Of a stretch of 64,000 bases of DNA, positions 25,758 through 37,298 are shown one piece after another. This stretch comes from Orbilia blumenaviensis (Eukaryota; Ascomycota; Orbiliomycetes; Orbiliales; Orbiliaceae). Position numbers and translations under genes: made by a program. The notes beneath the pieces were generated by a model, which made no database searches, was not told the DNA's origin, and was given only the letters and a program-made list of their open reading frames with translations. The stretch is taken from positions 2,480,001-2,544,000 of the forward strand of contig JAVHNS010000005.1 of assembly GCA_036872755.1 (NCBI GenBank), read 5' to 3'. Within the stretch, counting starts at the first letter, position 1. Every line of letters starts with the position of its first letter.

Positions 25758-26625
25758 ATTCCATCTCGTAAATCCAAATCAATGCATCTCAATGCTGATT
25801 ATTCAGTTAATTGTCCGGCTTGCAGCCGAAATTTCGCGGTTGTCATTAAGTCTATTTCGTTGCTAAGTTTGATTTTCATATCGAGAGATAAATAATATAC
25901 GCTTCCAACTAAATATAGTGACGGCGCGAAGAGAAATAGAAGACGCGAGGGCTGCTTGTGTTTGTGGATGTTTGTTCCACATTTAAATTTCTGGGAATGA
26001 AACAATGGTCATCTGCAAAACCAAACCATTCGATTGCCATCGTTCTCATGATCCCTTAAGTAACTTCAATTATTTGATAGGCTAATCGGCGTAATAAGTG
26101 TGGGTGAATGCTTACCGTGCTGGGCGGGATGACTTAAAAATCGCGACACGGCGCCACGCTCTTATAGCTGTAGATGCGAATAATCCCTCGATCCGTCCTG
26201 CTCGATCAATTGGCACCGGCAGTTCTCACTTCTGGGTCCTAGAACCTCATCAGAGTTAAATTTGGTCTCGATCTTGTACTCATGCTTTCCAGGTTTTCGT
26301 TATGGGTTGAAGCATTTAATGAGCTCACAGTGGAGAAACCTTCGAGAAGGGGGGGAAGGTCTCAATGCTAGCGAAGACAAGTGAGATCACGGCAATGAAT
26401 AGAATTTTCGTACTTCCGGTTTGCGTGTCTGCGTTTGGCAGGCTCTTCGAGGTTTCAAACGGCAAGAGAACCGCAAAAAGTTAGTTTTGTGGTGTCATCC
26501 GACCCACGGCTTTCAACCTTGTGGATTTAGAATAATAACCGACGCATCTTGCTAGCTAGCTGCGACAATGCAAAGGCTGGGGATATTCGAAGATGAAAGG
26601 TTCTGGAAGTGAAAGTGAGTCGGGC

Positions 26626-26646
26626 AAAAAAAAAAAAAAAAAAAAA
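26626..26646. repeat. A21 homopolymer
   Basis: Twenty-one consecutive A within the gene desert, followed by an A/T-rich stretch (TACAAAAAG, AATAATAATGATAATAATAT). Confidence 0.9.
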
Positions 26647-29417
26647 TACAAAAAGATCCATAAAATAAATAATAATGATAATAATATATGCACTGAAGAA
26701 AAAGCACTCCTTACAACCGTCCAAAGATTGTTTAAAAAAAAGTAAGCATATGCATCTGGTGTAGCTTTCCCCACGTAACGGAAATCCACTTCGTCGACCT
26801 TACATACATATACAGTTATTGAACAAACGATAACTATAGGCCAGGCAAACGACTAGTACTCTTGATTGAGCATACTGTATTTTCTTCTTTTCCCTCTTGA
26901 AGTTTTTCCCCCTCGTTTATGAAATGCCTCAAACTAAAAATGCCATTTGACTGACGAACTACATTAGCTCGGGAGAAGAGTCCCTGTCGCTATCGACCCC
27001 AGGCTGTCTATCTGTCGCCTTTCTCCCGTTTGCTTTCTTATTTTTAAGATATTTCTTATTTTGAGGAACTTTCTTTTTTGGTCTGGGGGTCCTTCCTTCC
27101 AGGTAGTGGTCTTTGCCTGCTGGCCGTAATTAGTTTTCGCCAATTGGGCTAGCAAGGTTTCGAGATGCACGTAAAAATAAAATGTTACAGAATTGTCAAT
27201 TCGGTGCTGTTGATGCTCAGACCAATTGCTTATGACCTCTAACTAAGACTAGAGGGTCTTTGAACGTACTAGCTACCTGTAAACCTGGATTGTATCCGGT
27301 CCTGCCTGCCTGTTTCCTTTGCTTTGTAGAATTAATTTAATTTAGCTTGGGTGCGGATAGTAGATTCGCGCTGGTAATATCTGACGGGATTGATTTGTTC
27401 TAACTACTGAAATTGTCCTGACCGCCCGCTAACAAGCTTACCGCAACAGTCCGAGTCCATTCGACCTCCACGTCTTCTGACAAAAAGGAACTGGACTGGA
27501 CGGAGGGAACATGGATATATATTATGGGCCATCTGCCCCCAACATTCATCTTGTAGCTCCTTTTATATACTTTTTATATCTACTCCAAAGCCTCCTCTCC
27601 TTATGTTTTTTTGTTAGGACGTTCGTTTCTGATATGCAGTTTTGTGTGGACGAGTAGACAGAAAGGCAAAATCCAGGAGCCCCAGCAGAAGCAACACCTG
27701 AGAGTTAGGATTGGTAGCTTCACTGCATCTCAAAGCCGAAATCACACAGGCAAAGCTGGACCTTGGGGGCTTGAGACACCGACCTCGACCTGGCAGAGAT
27801 TCGATTATACAACTCGAATCCAATTTGCCTCCGCCGCGTTCTGCATGCACCAGAAACTCCCCTAACCAGTCAGCTCTCTGCCTCGCCATTCTCCGTCAAG
27901 CTCGTCCATCGTTTTTACCTTTTGTCCTGTCGTTCTGGTTTTAGCTCTGCAACTGGGTCGAATCTTTTTTTTATTTTTTATTTTACTTTATTCTACTTTA
28001 TTCTACTATTTTATAAACCGTTTCCCCTCCCCGCAGCACTTATTTTTACATCAAGTTTACGGTTATTTAAATCTGTGGACGCTAATGAGCTAAAGTCGCG
28101 AATATAGCTGTTACGGGCATGGGATTTTGCTAGACAAGCTTGCCACAGACCATAATCCTTAATTCTTATTTTCTACCCTTTGTTATGACTACAGTTGGTT
28201 TTGTCTACGTACGACATTGATTGTTAGCTTGTTTTACGAAAATTGCTTTGCTGCAAGTTCCATTTTAAAAAGATTCTTGAGCTTCTGTGCCTAAATCACG
28301 TATTCTGTGTATTTGTTTGAGGCTCTGAACCCAATTATCGACATCCGATATCCAACGTCACGACATCACCACAAACTTGAAAACCATATCACCAGCGCAC
28401 ATTGGAAACCCTTTTTGTCCACCTTGATTAATTAAGGTCAATACTCGAGCCTAGACAAGCGTTGCAATTTAATTCCGCTGATTAGTCCGGGTTCGAAGTA
28501 TCGTCCTTTAGTGGTGTGAGCATATATCTTCCCAATATATATCGCGATATACCGCCACAGCTTCAGAGCACCTTAACTCCAACCTCAACCGCAACTCAAC
28601 CGCAACATCTATCTTCCTACCTCCGCGACCCTAAATATTAGATTTGATATCAAATCCTTCATCTGCAAAACCATCGTCTTCCCGGAAATAATCTGAGAAA
28701 AATTCCCATAGACAAGATCCAGTCCGCCGTTGAGCTAACGGCGATAGTTTGACCCAGAACAAAAAATTTTTGACTAGACCACGTCCTGAGAATATATCGC
28801 AGAATCTATACTCCATCCTCAGCAACGTCAAATTTTAGACATCTACAAGCACCAATTCCGGGAGAACACAAAACAGTCAACCAGACAGTAGTCAGTCCCT
28901 AGCAACGACTTTCCCTTCGACCTTCTTCACAATTCATCCTCCCAGCAAAACCTCGACACATATTTCTATCATATCCTCAACCCTAGGCCCTCGCGCAACG
29001 AAGTTTCTGCAAACGAAGATCTCCAATCTCTGGAACCAGTTCTCTGACCCTGTCGCGTAGCAGACATCCAGAAGCGTGAGCTGGCCACTCAAAATCTGGC
29101 ACCCGACCAGCAACGGCACACCGCCTTCCGCCTCGATCTCGAGAAGCTCGCACGACAAAGATAAAAGAGCATTGAGACACCGTTCTGCTCCCCTTTCTCA
29201 ACACCCTCGCATCCGGCAAGTCGAAGAGACCAATTATCCATCAACGGTGTTAAGGTTGCGCAATCGAAATCCATTGTCTCAGAGCGGCTCGTTGCCGTTG
29301 AATAAAAGAAACGCCTGCCATTTCTCTCGTCCTTTGCTCAAATCAATCAGCCACCCTTCTCCTCCAATCACTGTCTTCAAAAGTTTGACTCGCTACAAGG
29401 GTCTGATTCCACCCAAA

Positions 29418-31969
29418 ATGGAGCTAACCCTCCTCTACCTGTTCGTCGTGTTGTGGTAAGTGCAAGACTCCCTGACCCTTGTTCTCCCCACTTTATAGCC
29501 CTCCGTATAATATCGATATCAAATCTTTCAACCACCAGCTTGCTGCCTTGTCTCCCTTCGAGCTTTGGTAATGTAATGACTCTGGTTGTTTGAAACTTGG
29601 GCATGACCCTCCGGACTTCTTCGCTCCCCTGATTGAAAAAGGTTTTTTTTTTTGGCAATCGTTGTCATGTCATTGCTCTCACGGAGTTTCCCACCTCGAG
29701 GCGCAGGACAAACTCGCTAGCCGGATGTCACTGCCTGAGCTTACTCTCCTTGGATCGGGCGACGGGTACTACTACTCTTTCCGCTCGACGGCTTGCAAAA
29801 CTTCGACCCTGTCAAGTTGCAGCGGTCACATTTCCCCCTTCCCCAATTGCTTCCCCGTCGCCGCAAAACATAATGAGGAGTTGCATTTCCATTGTATTTC
29901 TGCCTTTGCATCTCTTTTACCCGAGCTTCCAGCTTGGAGCTCGACGGGCCCCGATCAGCGGAGGTTCTTCCTTGCAAAGCGGTATGCTTGGGGCGCCTCG
30001 CCAGCCAGACGTACATGCATGAGAACTTTTTTTGTCTCGCTCTGAAGAAAATTCATCCAGGGAAGAAAGGAGTTTGCATATGCACATGGCTGGCCTCCAT
30101 TTCTTGTTCATTTGATTGCAAAGCGGCAGCATCCAGGGTTCTCCCATCGCTCTGGCTTCTAGGCCAGAAAATGCAAGTTGAGCAGGCAGGCGAACCAGTG
30201 GCCCACAGTTGCAGGTTTTCAAACCTGAGCAACACCATCATGCATTTCGTCTCGGACGGAATGTTTGGCATGCGTGTGTACGGGGGTTTAAAGGCTGGGA
30301 TCCCGTGGAGTACATAATTCGATGACTTATGGGATCCCACGCCGAAGCCGTCGGGCTTTCCAAGCTTGTTAAGGGTAGTGGGGAGGGCGAAAGCCGACCC
30401 GATAAGCCTTTGGCGGCATGGCCACCAATCTCCCATGCCATTCCATGCGATTTAGCCCTGAGATTGCAGTGATTAGAACCCTAGAACAATGATAAACAGC
30501 GTTCGAGAATTTTTGACTAACCATATCCGGCGATTTGTTGGGTTATTATAGGCTATACCGATATGTTCGCTTGATCGTGAACTGTATTTCCTCATGGACT
30601 TTCCGACCAATTCTCCCTTCCGAGAAACCCAAATATGAAGGAAAGGATGCCACTCTTGTCATCCCAACTATCGATGGCGAAGGGCCCGAGTTCGAAGAGA
30701 CCCTGAGGCGCTGTTTAGAGACTGGTGTCAAAGAAATTATCATCGTCACCATCAAGAAACTCCAACAACGCCTTGAGGATGTCGCTTCGCGTATCAACCC
30801 AGGCCGAATCCGCGTTTTTGCTATTAGGAAAGCAAACAAGCGCAAGCAAATGGTTAAAGCCATCCCGGAAGTGAAGACTCCCATTCTGATCTTTGCGGAC
30901 GATGATGTTCTCTGGCCCTCCACCTTCTTGCCATGGATCCTGGCGCCTTTTGAAAACCCCAAGATTGGCGGTGCCGGAACTAGCCAACGTTTGAAACGCA
31001 CAGAAAACCGCACTTTCTGGACAATCCTTGGTGCCTTCTACCTAGAGCGACGAAACTTCGAGTTTTCGGCAACTACTCATATGGATGGTGGTGTCTCGTG
31101 CCTCAGCGGGCGCACTGTTGCCTACCGGACTAAAATCCTCCAGGATAAAGCATTCATGGATGGTTTCACCAACGAATTGTGGCGTGGAAAGTTTGCGTTG
31201 AATACCGACGATGACAACTTCCTCACTCGCTGGATTGTCAGCCACGGGTGGGATTCATATGAGCAATGTCACGATGAATGTGAACTTCGCACCACCCTCT
31301 CTGACGACTCAAAATTCTTGAAGCAATGTCTTCGATGGGCGCGTAGTAACTGGCGTAGCAACTACACGAGCATGTTCAAGGAAAAGGATATCTGGACGTA
31401 CGTGAACACCTAACTTTCGAGTGATTTCCATAAATCTAAGGGTACTATACTAACATTACAATATCTGGTATGATATAGTCGTCAGCCATGGTGCTCATAT
31501 GCCCTCCATATGGCCACTTTTAACCCCCCGGCGTTGATATCTGATTTTGGTCTTTTATACCTTTTGTACAAGGCCACGGAGTACGACGGGGTCCTTCAAC
31601 AACGCTGCATGACTGCACAGCTCATCTGGCTCCTCTGCACCAAGATCGTCAAGTTGTTGCCACATTTCTGGCGCTACCCGTCTGATCTACGCTATCTCCC
31701 AATTTCAATTCTCTTTGGCTACTTTCATGGTTTCATCAAATACTACGCCCTCTTCACTCTTAATGAGGTAAGCTCGAATCTGATATCCTAGATCACCCAG
31801 AATCTTAATAACTAACAAGGCACCCTTTATGTAGACTGCTTGGGGAAGTCGTGAAGGTGTTGATGACGATGAAGACAAAGAGGAAGAACCATTCGCATAC
31901 AACCGTATCGATGGGTTCGATGTTGAGAATGGTAATTTGGACGAGAAATTTCAGCTTGGCGCATCGTAG
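29418..31969 (+). CDS. Family 2 glycosyltransferase, Cps1/hyaluronan-synthase-like polysaccharide synthase
   Basis: Four exons: 29418-29455, 30552-31397, 31479-31767 and 31835-31969 (435 aa). The joins restore W13, T295 and the 3' tail in frame; TACTAACA and ACTAAC branch sites precede the last two acceptors. Known family logic: membrane-bound processive GT2 enzymes use a UDP-sugar to build and export a polysaccharide. Visible signatures: N-terminal membrane helix (residues 1-25), VVIP-like LVIPTIDG at 48-55, the nucleotide-sugar DxD in FADDDV (128-131), DGG at 191-193, the acceptor-site TDDD at 231-234, and the processive QxxRW as QCLRW at 271-275. Three hydrophobic segments follow (about 315-330, 340-357, 367-390), then an acidic cytosolic tail. 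This matches fungal Cps1/GT2 proteins, known to be needed for hyphal extension in some plant pathogens. The polymer made is unknown. The first intron is 1,096 nt, unusually long. Confidence 0.88.
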
Positions 31970-32159
31970 CAGAATGTCGCTATCGTTGGACTCGGCTGCC
32001 TCGTAAGCTATGGGGTTTGGCTCAACTACAACCTCGACCACCCAAAGTAAACGAAACACCAACTCGATCTTTTTGCGTCCCCAGACACCGATTCCTTGGT
32101 CCTGATCTTAGCCGGGCGACTAGAAAGCGGTGATCTTTTCGATTTCGATTTCGTTTTCG

Positions 32160-32185
32160 TTTTTTTTTTTTTTTTTTTTTTTTTT
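32160..32185. repeat. T26 homopolymer
   Basis: Twenty-six T, about 190 bp after the stop codon of the GT2 gene, at the end of a TTTCGATTTCG-like repeat. Confidence 0.9.
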
Positions 32186-33094
32186 CTCTCTCTCCGTCAA
32201 CTATCGTTTTGCATTTTCTTGTTTTAACTACCGCGATACCTCCAACAAAATCCTGCTTCCTCGTTTTCTTGACCTCATCTTGGTAGCAACCATACCAATT
32301 CTTCTAGCCCCACACCAACGGGCTCAGCAACCAGAAACCTTACCGACAGATTTTCTAATGATGAGGCCCAATCCTAGCTTCAGCATTCCCCTTTCTTTTT
32401 CTTTCTGTTTTCCGCTGCCCGACTCTCCTCCCTTTGCTTGTCCTTTTTATCGATCATTTGCTCTGGAAACCTAAAAGTCTGGTGTTCAGCCTATGCCTTT
32501 TGAAAGCTTTTTTCTATGGTTATCAGCCTTGTTGTTACGGGGTCTTCTTCTTCGGTTTCCTTTGGAAACCAAAAAAACCGGCGTTTTTAGGCTATCCGTT
32601 AACTTTACTTCTTATGCTTTATTAATTTTTTTAATCTGCTTCTTGGTCATAGCATTAGACTGCGGCAAAGAACAGAGAAATCCTGGCATAACATTCTTGT
32701 TTCTATCTATCTATTTCCATGGTGTTAGGCGCTTGACGGTTCACAAAAACAAAAAAACAAAAATGGTATTTCGATTTCCCCACATGCATTAAGTCATCAA
32801 GATTTTTTTTCCTAGTAGCTAGTCGTTCTGTGTGTTTTAAACTTGGCTTCTTGTCATATATGCATTCTACCTTGTGCACATCCATGAATCCACAGCAAGA
32901 AGGTCCAAAATGGATTGGCAAGGGGATCACTAGTATTTACTTGGTACCCTTCCCTCCCCCCCTCCCCAATCTTGCCTCGACGTCTACTCGCTTTCTTTTG
33001 CCGTGCATATCTCCAAAACTCAAAAGATCCGAAACCTGTTTTATTATCCACATTGCAGGATCGAGAACCACTAAGAACAGAATGGAACACCTGG

Positions 33095-33124
<30 letters not shown>
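33095..33124. repeat. A30 homopolymer
   Basis: Thirty consecutive A between CACCTGG and GACAGTC. It is the longest homopolymer in the window. Confidence 0.9.
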
Positions 33125-33126
<2 letters not shown>

Positions 33127-34869
33127 CAGTCATGTCTGTATAGTAGTCTCTTATTGATTCGGGAAAAATGGAATTCTGGATCATTCACAAAAATTAATAA
33201 TAGTAATTTCCCACCCCGAAGGAGGAAAAAAGTCTCGGGAGTAATTGAATTTAAAAGCACAGCCATTCGGCCCGCAGAGCTGTCAGCTGTCAGCTACACG
33301 TAATTAGGTAAAATAGGCTAATAGGTCGCAGCACAGACTTGTGTGTGTGTCTTGCTTCCATCAGTTCTTGGGGTATCGTACAGTACCGAGATGTCAATAC
33401 GAGATGCCTCTGGAGTGAGTGAGGGGACGAGGGAGGGACGGGGCAATAATAGGAATAGACGGGAATACCGCCGGGCTCCATGTCTCGCGGCCCTTGTTGT
33501 TTCTTATACGTCTCTTTCACTTTTTTTCTTTTCCATCTGCGACGATGTCTCAGAGAAATGATAAGTAGTTCAGATGGAAGAATCGACAGACCGACTACAC
33601 ATTGAAATGGTAGGTGAAGTAACATTCTAAGAGGGAAAGATGGTCGCCCTGGCCTTCACAGCGCTCGACATGTGCGCGACTGGGATGCACTCTGATGCGC
33701 GCCTGTACCTTCAAGCAAGCTAGCAAGTTAGCAAGCGTCCAAGACCAGGGCATACCCCTTGACCAAGCACGTGAAATTTGTTGGCCATCTATCCATCTCC
33801 GGTCGACTAATAGCTGCACAGCACATAAAAGCGTACTTTCCGAGATTAGAAGCTACTGAAATAGGCATCCTCAGGAAAACCTTGCTGAATTAATTAATTT
33901 CTTGAGATGATCACAATATCGTCAAAAAACCCCAGGTCCAGGCCAGAGGTCGTTTGCAGTCCGCAAGCAAGCGCCTTCCCAGTCGCCAAGCTCATCTTAT
34001 CTAAATTTGGCGACACAACTCTGTGAAAAAGAGGTGTGGTAGGGCTGACCCATTAGAACTCTGGCTAGATCCAGTAGCTTGCAAAGCTCACCATCCAACT
34101 CGAAGTTCCTCAATCGTCTGATAACCTCATTGGTTGAAAATTCGAGAACCAGAATCTCCATACAACCACACCAAGGTATTCCTTTTAAAAAGACAGACCA
34201 TTTACCCCAGAAAAAAAAGCTCCAGAGCCGCCGGGTGCACACATTTGAATTTATAACACCATGGTTCGAGATGATGAGAGTTTCGAACCCTCGATGTTTC
34301 TCGCTTCACCTGGCGCCGGGTATGCAATGCACCTGCGGGTGCCTGCATCCCAAACCTGACTTCTTTTTGAAGGTTTTCGAGTCCCACCTTTGCAATTACT
34401 TCGCGCGATAAGTTTTCTCTCAAAGACAATCAATTAGTTACCCAAAACTGTCAGGCATAATCAATGCTATTGGGTAGTCGGGGGGAAAAAGAAGTAAACA
34501 AAAAGAAGAAGAACAAAGGGCTGCAGCAGAAATCAATCGCGCTTGGGAGCTTGAAGCTTCGCTTTAGCAGCAATGGCTTCAGGTATAAATATCATCTTGC
34601 AGGTCACATGTTGGTCACGAGAGTATCAAAGACCGTTTCCCATCCCTCCAGCAAGCAGGCAGGCTGAGCTCCTTCATGCATATCTCCTGAAATATCATAC
34701 ATTCGACCGCTATTCTCCAATTGATACTTTTGCATTAAATATACCTCTGCGGTGTCGGAGCTCTTTAATTCTTTCTATTTCTACTTTTCTCTTTTATAAT
34801 TACCTAATACTACCCTTGCGATACTCGACCCGATTCGTATATTCCATAGTTCTTAAAACAGTTACAACG

Positions 34870-36505
34870 ATGTCTTCGATCCCTTGTCCTAAAGATGCCA
34901 GCGGCAACGTGCATATGCACCGTCCCGCGGATTCACACAGCTATATGTCTTCGCTATCCTCGGCTACAAGTGACTGGAGTATCGGATCGCCGGTTCTGTC
35001 GATTACTTCTATAGACCCCTGTTCTCCGAGCTTGAAGTTCCAGGACCGCTTCCAGGGATCCAGATCAGGCTCTGCACCATTCCCTACTTCCGAGGTAGAA
35101 AGAGATAGGGAAGGAGGTGATAAAGCAGCGGATTTGAGACATAAAGCATCGAATTATCTTCAATATGTTGAATCCCTTTCACAGGCTTATGAAAGCCAGC
35201 TTAATGCGCTTTCTGCGTTTTTTAAAGCTAACGAAGAGGGTCTAGCGCTGAGTGCGGTTCAAGAGTTTGAAGCCTATAGTGACGACCCCGCCGTGACTAT
35301 CATCGAAGTTTGTAGGGATGGCACCCGACATCTCATCGGAATTGATGATGTCGATATGCTAGTGGAATACTTTTCTGAACAGGAGGAAGGGGAGGAGGAA
35401 GAAGGGCGGGATGCTGGGCTAATGCTCCGGAATTCTACTACTTCCGTTTCCTCGAGGGTCTTCTTGCTAGATAGGATTACGCCAGATCTCATGGGCGTCT
35501 TTGGAGCGAAATTAGGGGTTGAACCGCAGTTTTGGGATGCGCACTTGCAACTTGCAGCTGCGGGCGATACTGGCTCTGGTGGACAGCTAGTGAAGTATGG
35601 GTCTGACAGTGGGTCGAAGGTTTCTTTCTTGAATATCCCACTTTTGAGACGCCATCCTTCTTCAGAATCATTGGATAAGGTGAAAGAAGCCAGTGGGAAA
35701 GACCTGGCTATCGGTCAGGGACAGGAAGCTTGTGAGGGATGCTCCATCCATTTGGATTATAGCACTGTTGGAGCTGAGCCTGCAACAGGTAAGATATTCA
35801 GATACCTACCGTCCTCTAGGTTTTATTCTAGCTGGTGGCATTGGCAAGTATTTGTTAAAGCTAATTCGATGTGCTGTAGTCTTGGTTATGGTGAACCGTA
35901 AGAACGGACCTGCTCTCCATTCGTCAGTGTCGACAAGGACCCTTCGAAGCTCCTTTGTAGAGCATCTAATGTCCACCACCACCACTACTACTAGCAGTTT
36001 ACCAACTGCGCCATCCCTCCCTATAACTCACAGTCTCGTCAAGGCTATCCTCCATCATCTAACTTCAACGCTCACGGCAATACCCCAGCAAACCCAACAG
36101 CAGACCTCACAATTCACAATAAACCTCTTCAAAGACGACACTGAGAGGATCAGAGAATCTATCTCCTCGGAGGCAACCGTTATCTCTACTTTATCGAAGA
36201 CGTTGACTAATTCATTGCTAGCAGTTGACAGTACTATCACTACTGGTAGTACTATAACTGGGTTTGCAGCAGGAGGGTTAGGAGTGCTGGATACACTGGC
36301 GCCCCTACTTCAGCAATTCCACGAACAGACTGAGCAGGTCACGCAGTGGCTTAAGGACCTCGATACAGCAGTTATCGACAGTCAGAGGCAGCGGGAGGCG
36401 AGATTGAGAAGATTGAAGATTGTAGTGCCTGTTTGTTCCATTTCTTTGGCTATCGGCGTTGTTATTGTTTTTGTCACAAGGTTGGGGGCTTCTGATAGCG
36501 TTTAA
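34870..36505 (+). CDS. Probable tail-anchored membrane protein of unknown function
   Basis: Two exons, 34870-35788 and 35880-36505, giving 514 aa. The 91-bp intron has a GTAAGA donor, GCTAAT branch-like site and GCTGTAG acceptor, and the G|TC split restores the frame into a second ORF that otherwise overlaps in another frame. The frame is also open for 297 bp upstream, but the ATG at 34870 has the better context (ACAACGATGTC). Residues 1-90 are Ser-rich and disordered; about 100-150 form helices (YLQYVESLSQAYESQ); an acidic run EQEEGEEEEG follows near 180. The second exon is Thr/Ser-rich with amphipathic helices and ends with one strong membrane segment, IVVPVCSISLAIGVVIVFVT (about 487-506), then RLGASDSV. 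No signal peptide is present, so tail anchoring is the natural reading, with the bulk in the cytosol. I recognise no family. Confidence 0.75.
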
Positions 36506-37298
36506 ATTGGCTGAGGATGCCTGTTTATGTATTTCAGTATTAGAATTCTCTTTAAAATGGAGTCATGTAAGTTGTATACTTGGTAGGAGTCATTTTAGCA
36601 CGGGACCTTTGGTATGGTTGTCTGGGTTTTGCTTGGTTGGGAGTTGTCAAATTTTATGAAGGTGCGGTATCACGTTTCATAGTGGGAAGCTTTTGTGGAA
36701 TTATGTACCATAGATGAGCGCGGGTTTATATTTTGTTTGAAATTGATTATTCATTATGGTGTTAGTTTCTTGGGTGGGTTGATATTATTATCTGCGGGAG
36801 GGTCTGTAAGTCTAAATCTCACCGCTAATCTATTCACAGGAAAAGAACTAAAAGCACTAGCTTCGCATAGGCAAGAAGAGTAAGATGATGTCTATATACC
36901 TGGCACCCCCCCAAATAGTCCCATTTCTTCCAGGGCAAAGGCGGTGGATGACTGGGGAACTCGACCATAGAAACGTAGATCGTGGGAGGTAAAATAAAAA
37001 AGGAGGGAAAAAAAGCAATCCAAATGTGAAAAACGCCAATTCCTGAGTAAAACAGACCCCATTTGACACCGCTGGAAGTTATTATAAAGGATATGGTGTT
37101 AAGGCTTTCCTTCGTTTCTTTTTCGTTGTCCTTAAACATGAAAGAGAGAAACCCGAAGGGTTGGATATCTTTTGAGAGAGAAGAAACATAAAATACTTAC
37201 GCAAAAAACGCCGTCGTGATGTTTTGAGTATTATACCACCGTACACACACCCACTTCGTTTCATGATCCGATAGTGTCCCCACCCATCGACTATGAAA
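36506..37298. other. Short intergenic region between convergent genes
   Basis: About 0.8 kb separating the 3' ends of the tail-anchored protein gene (+) and the Zn2Cys6 gene (-). T-rich on the + side, presumably 3' UTRs. Nothing else seen. Confidence 0.6.

Larger units (their letters stand above)
12104..29417. other. 17.3-kb gene desert
   Basis: No ORF longer than about 150 codons and no spliced model I could build with a recognisable protein. Base composition is moderate rather than extremely AT-rich, and CpA/TpG dinucleotides are still common by eye, so strong RIP is not obvious. I saw no LTR pair, transposase, reverse transcriptase motif, tRNA or rRNA. Small features: a TA microsatellite at 18674-18702, a near-palindrome GTACATGTATATAC... 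at 19361-19386, an A21 tract at 26626-26646, and a coding-like stretch at 25406-25757. The last 900 bases (28500-29417) are CAA/CTC-rich and probably form the promoter and leader of the GT2 gene. Confidence 0.6.
31970..34869. other. Intergenic, 2.9 kb
   Basis: The 3' side of the GT2 gene and 5' side of the gene at 34870. It contains a T26 tract (32160-32185) and an A30 tract (33095-33124). Several short ORFs here are pyrimidine-rich shadows without domains. No RNA gene seen; a TTCGAA-containing arm on the minus strand near 34270 lacks a matching acceptor stem. Confidence 0.6.

Noticed and set aside
29590..30441. Several 90-150-codon ORFs on both strands inside the GT2 first intron
   Set aside because: They overlap one another in different frames, have no motif, and lie between a well-supported donor and acceptor.
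34202..34340. tRNA-like T-arm (GAGGGTTCGAAACTCTC on the minus strand)
   Set aside because: No matching acceptor stem, D-arm or A-box was found at the right distance.
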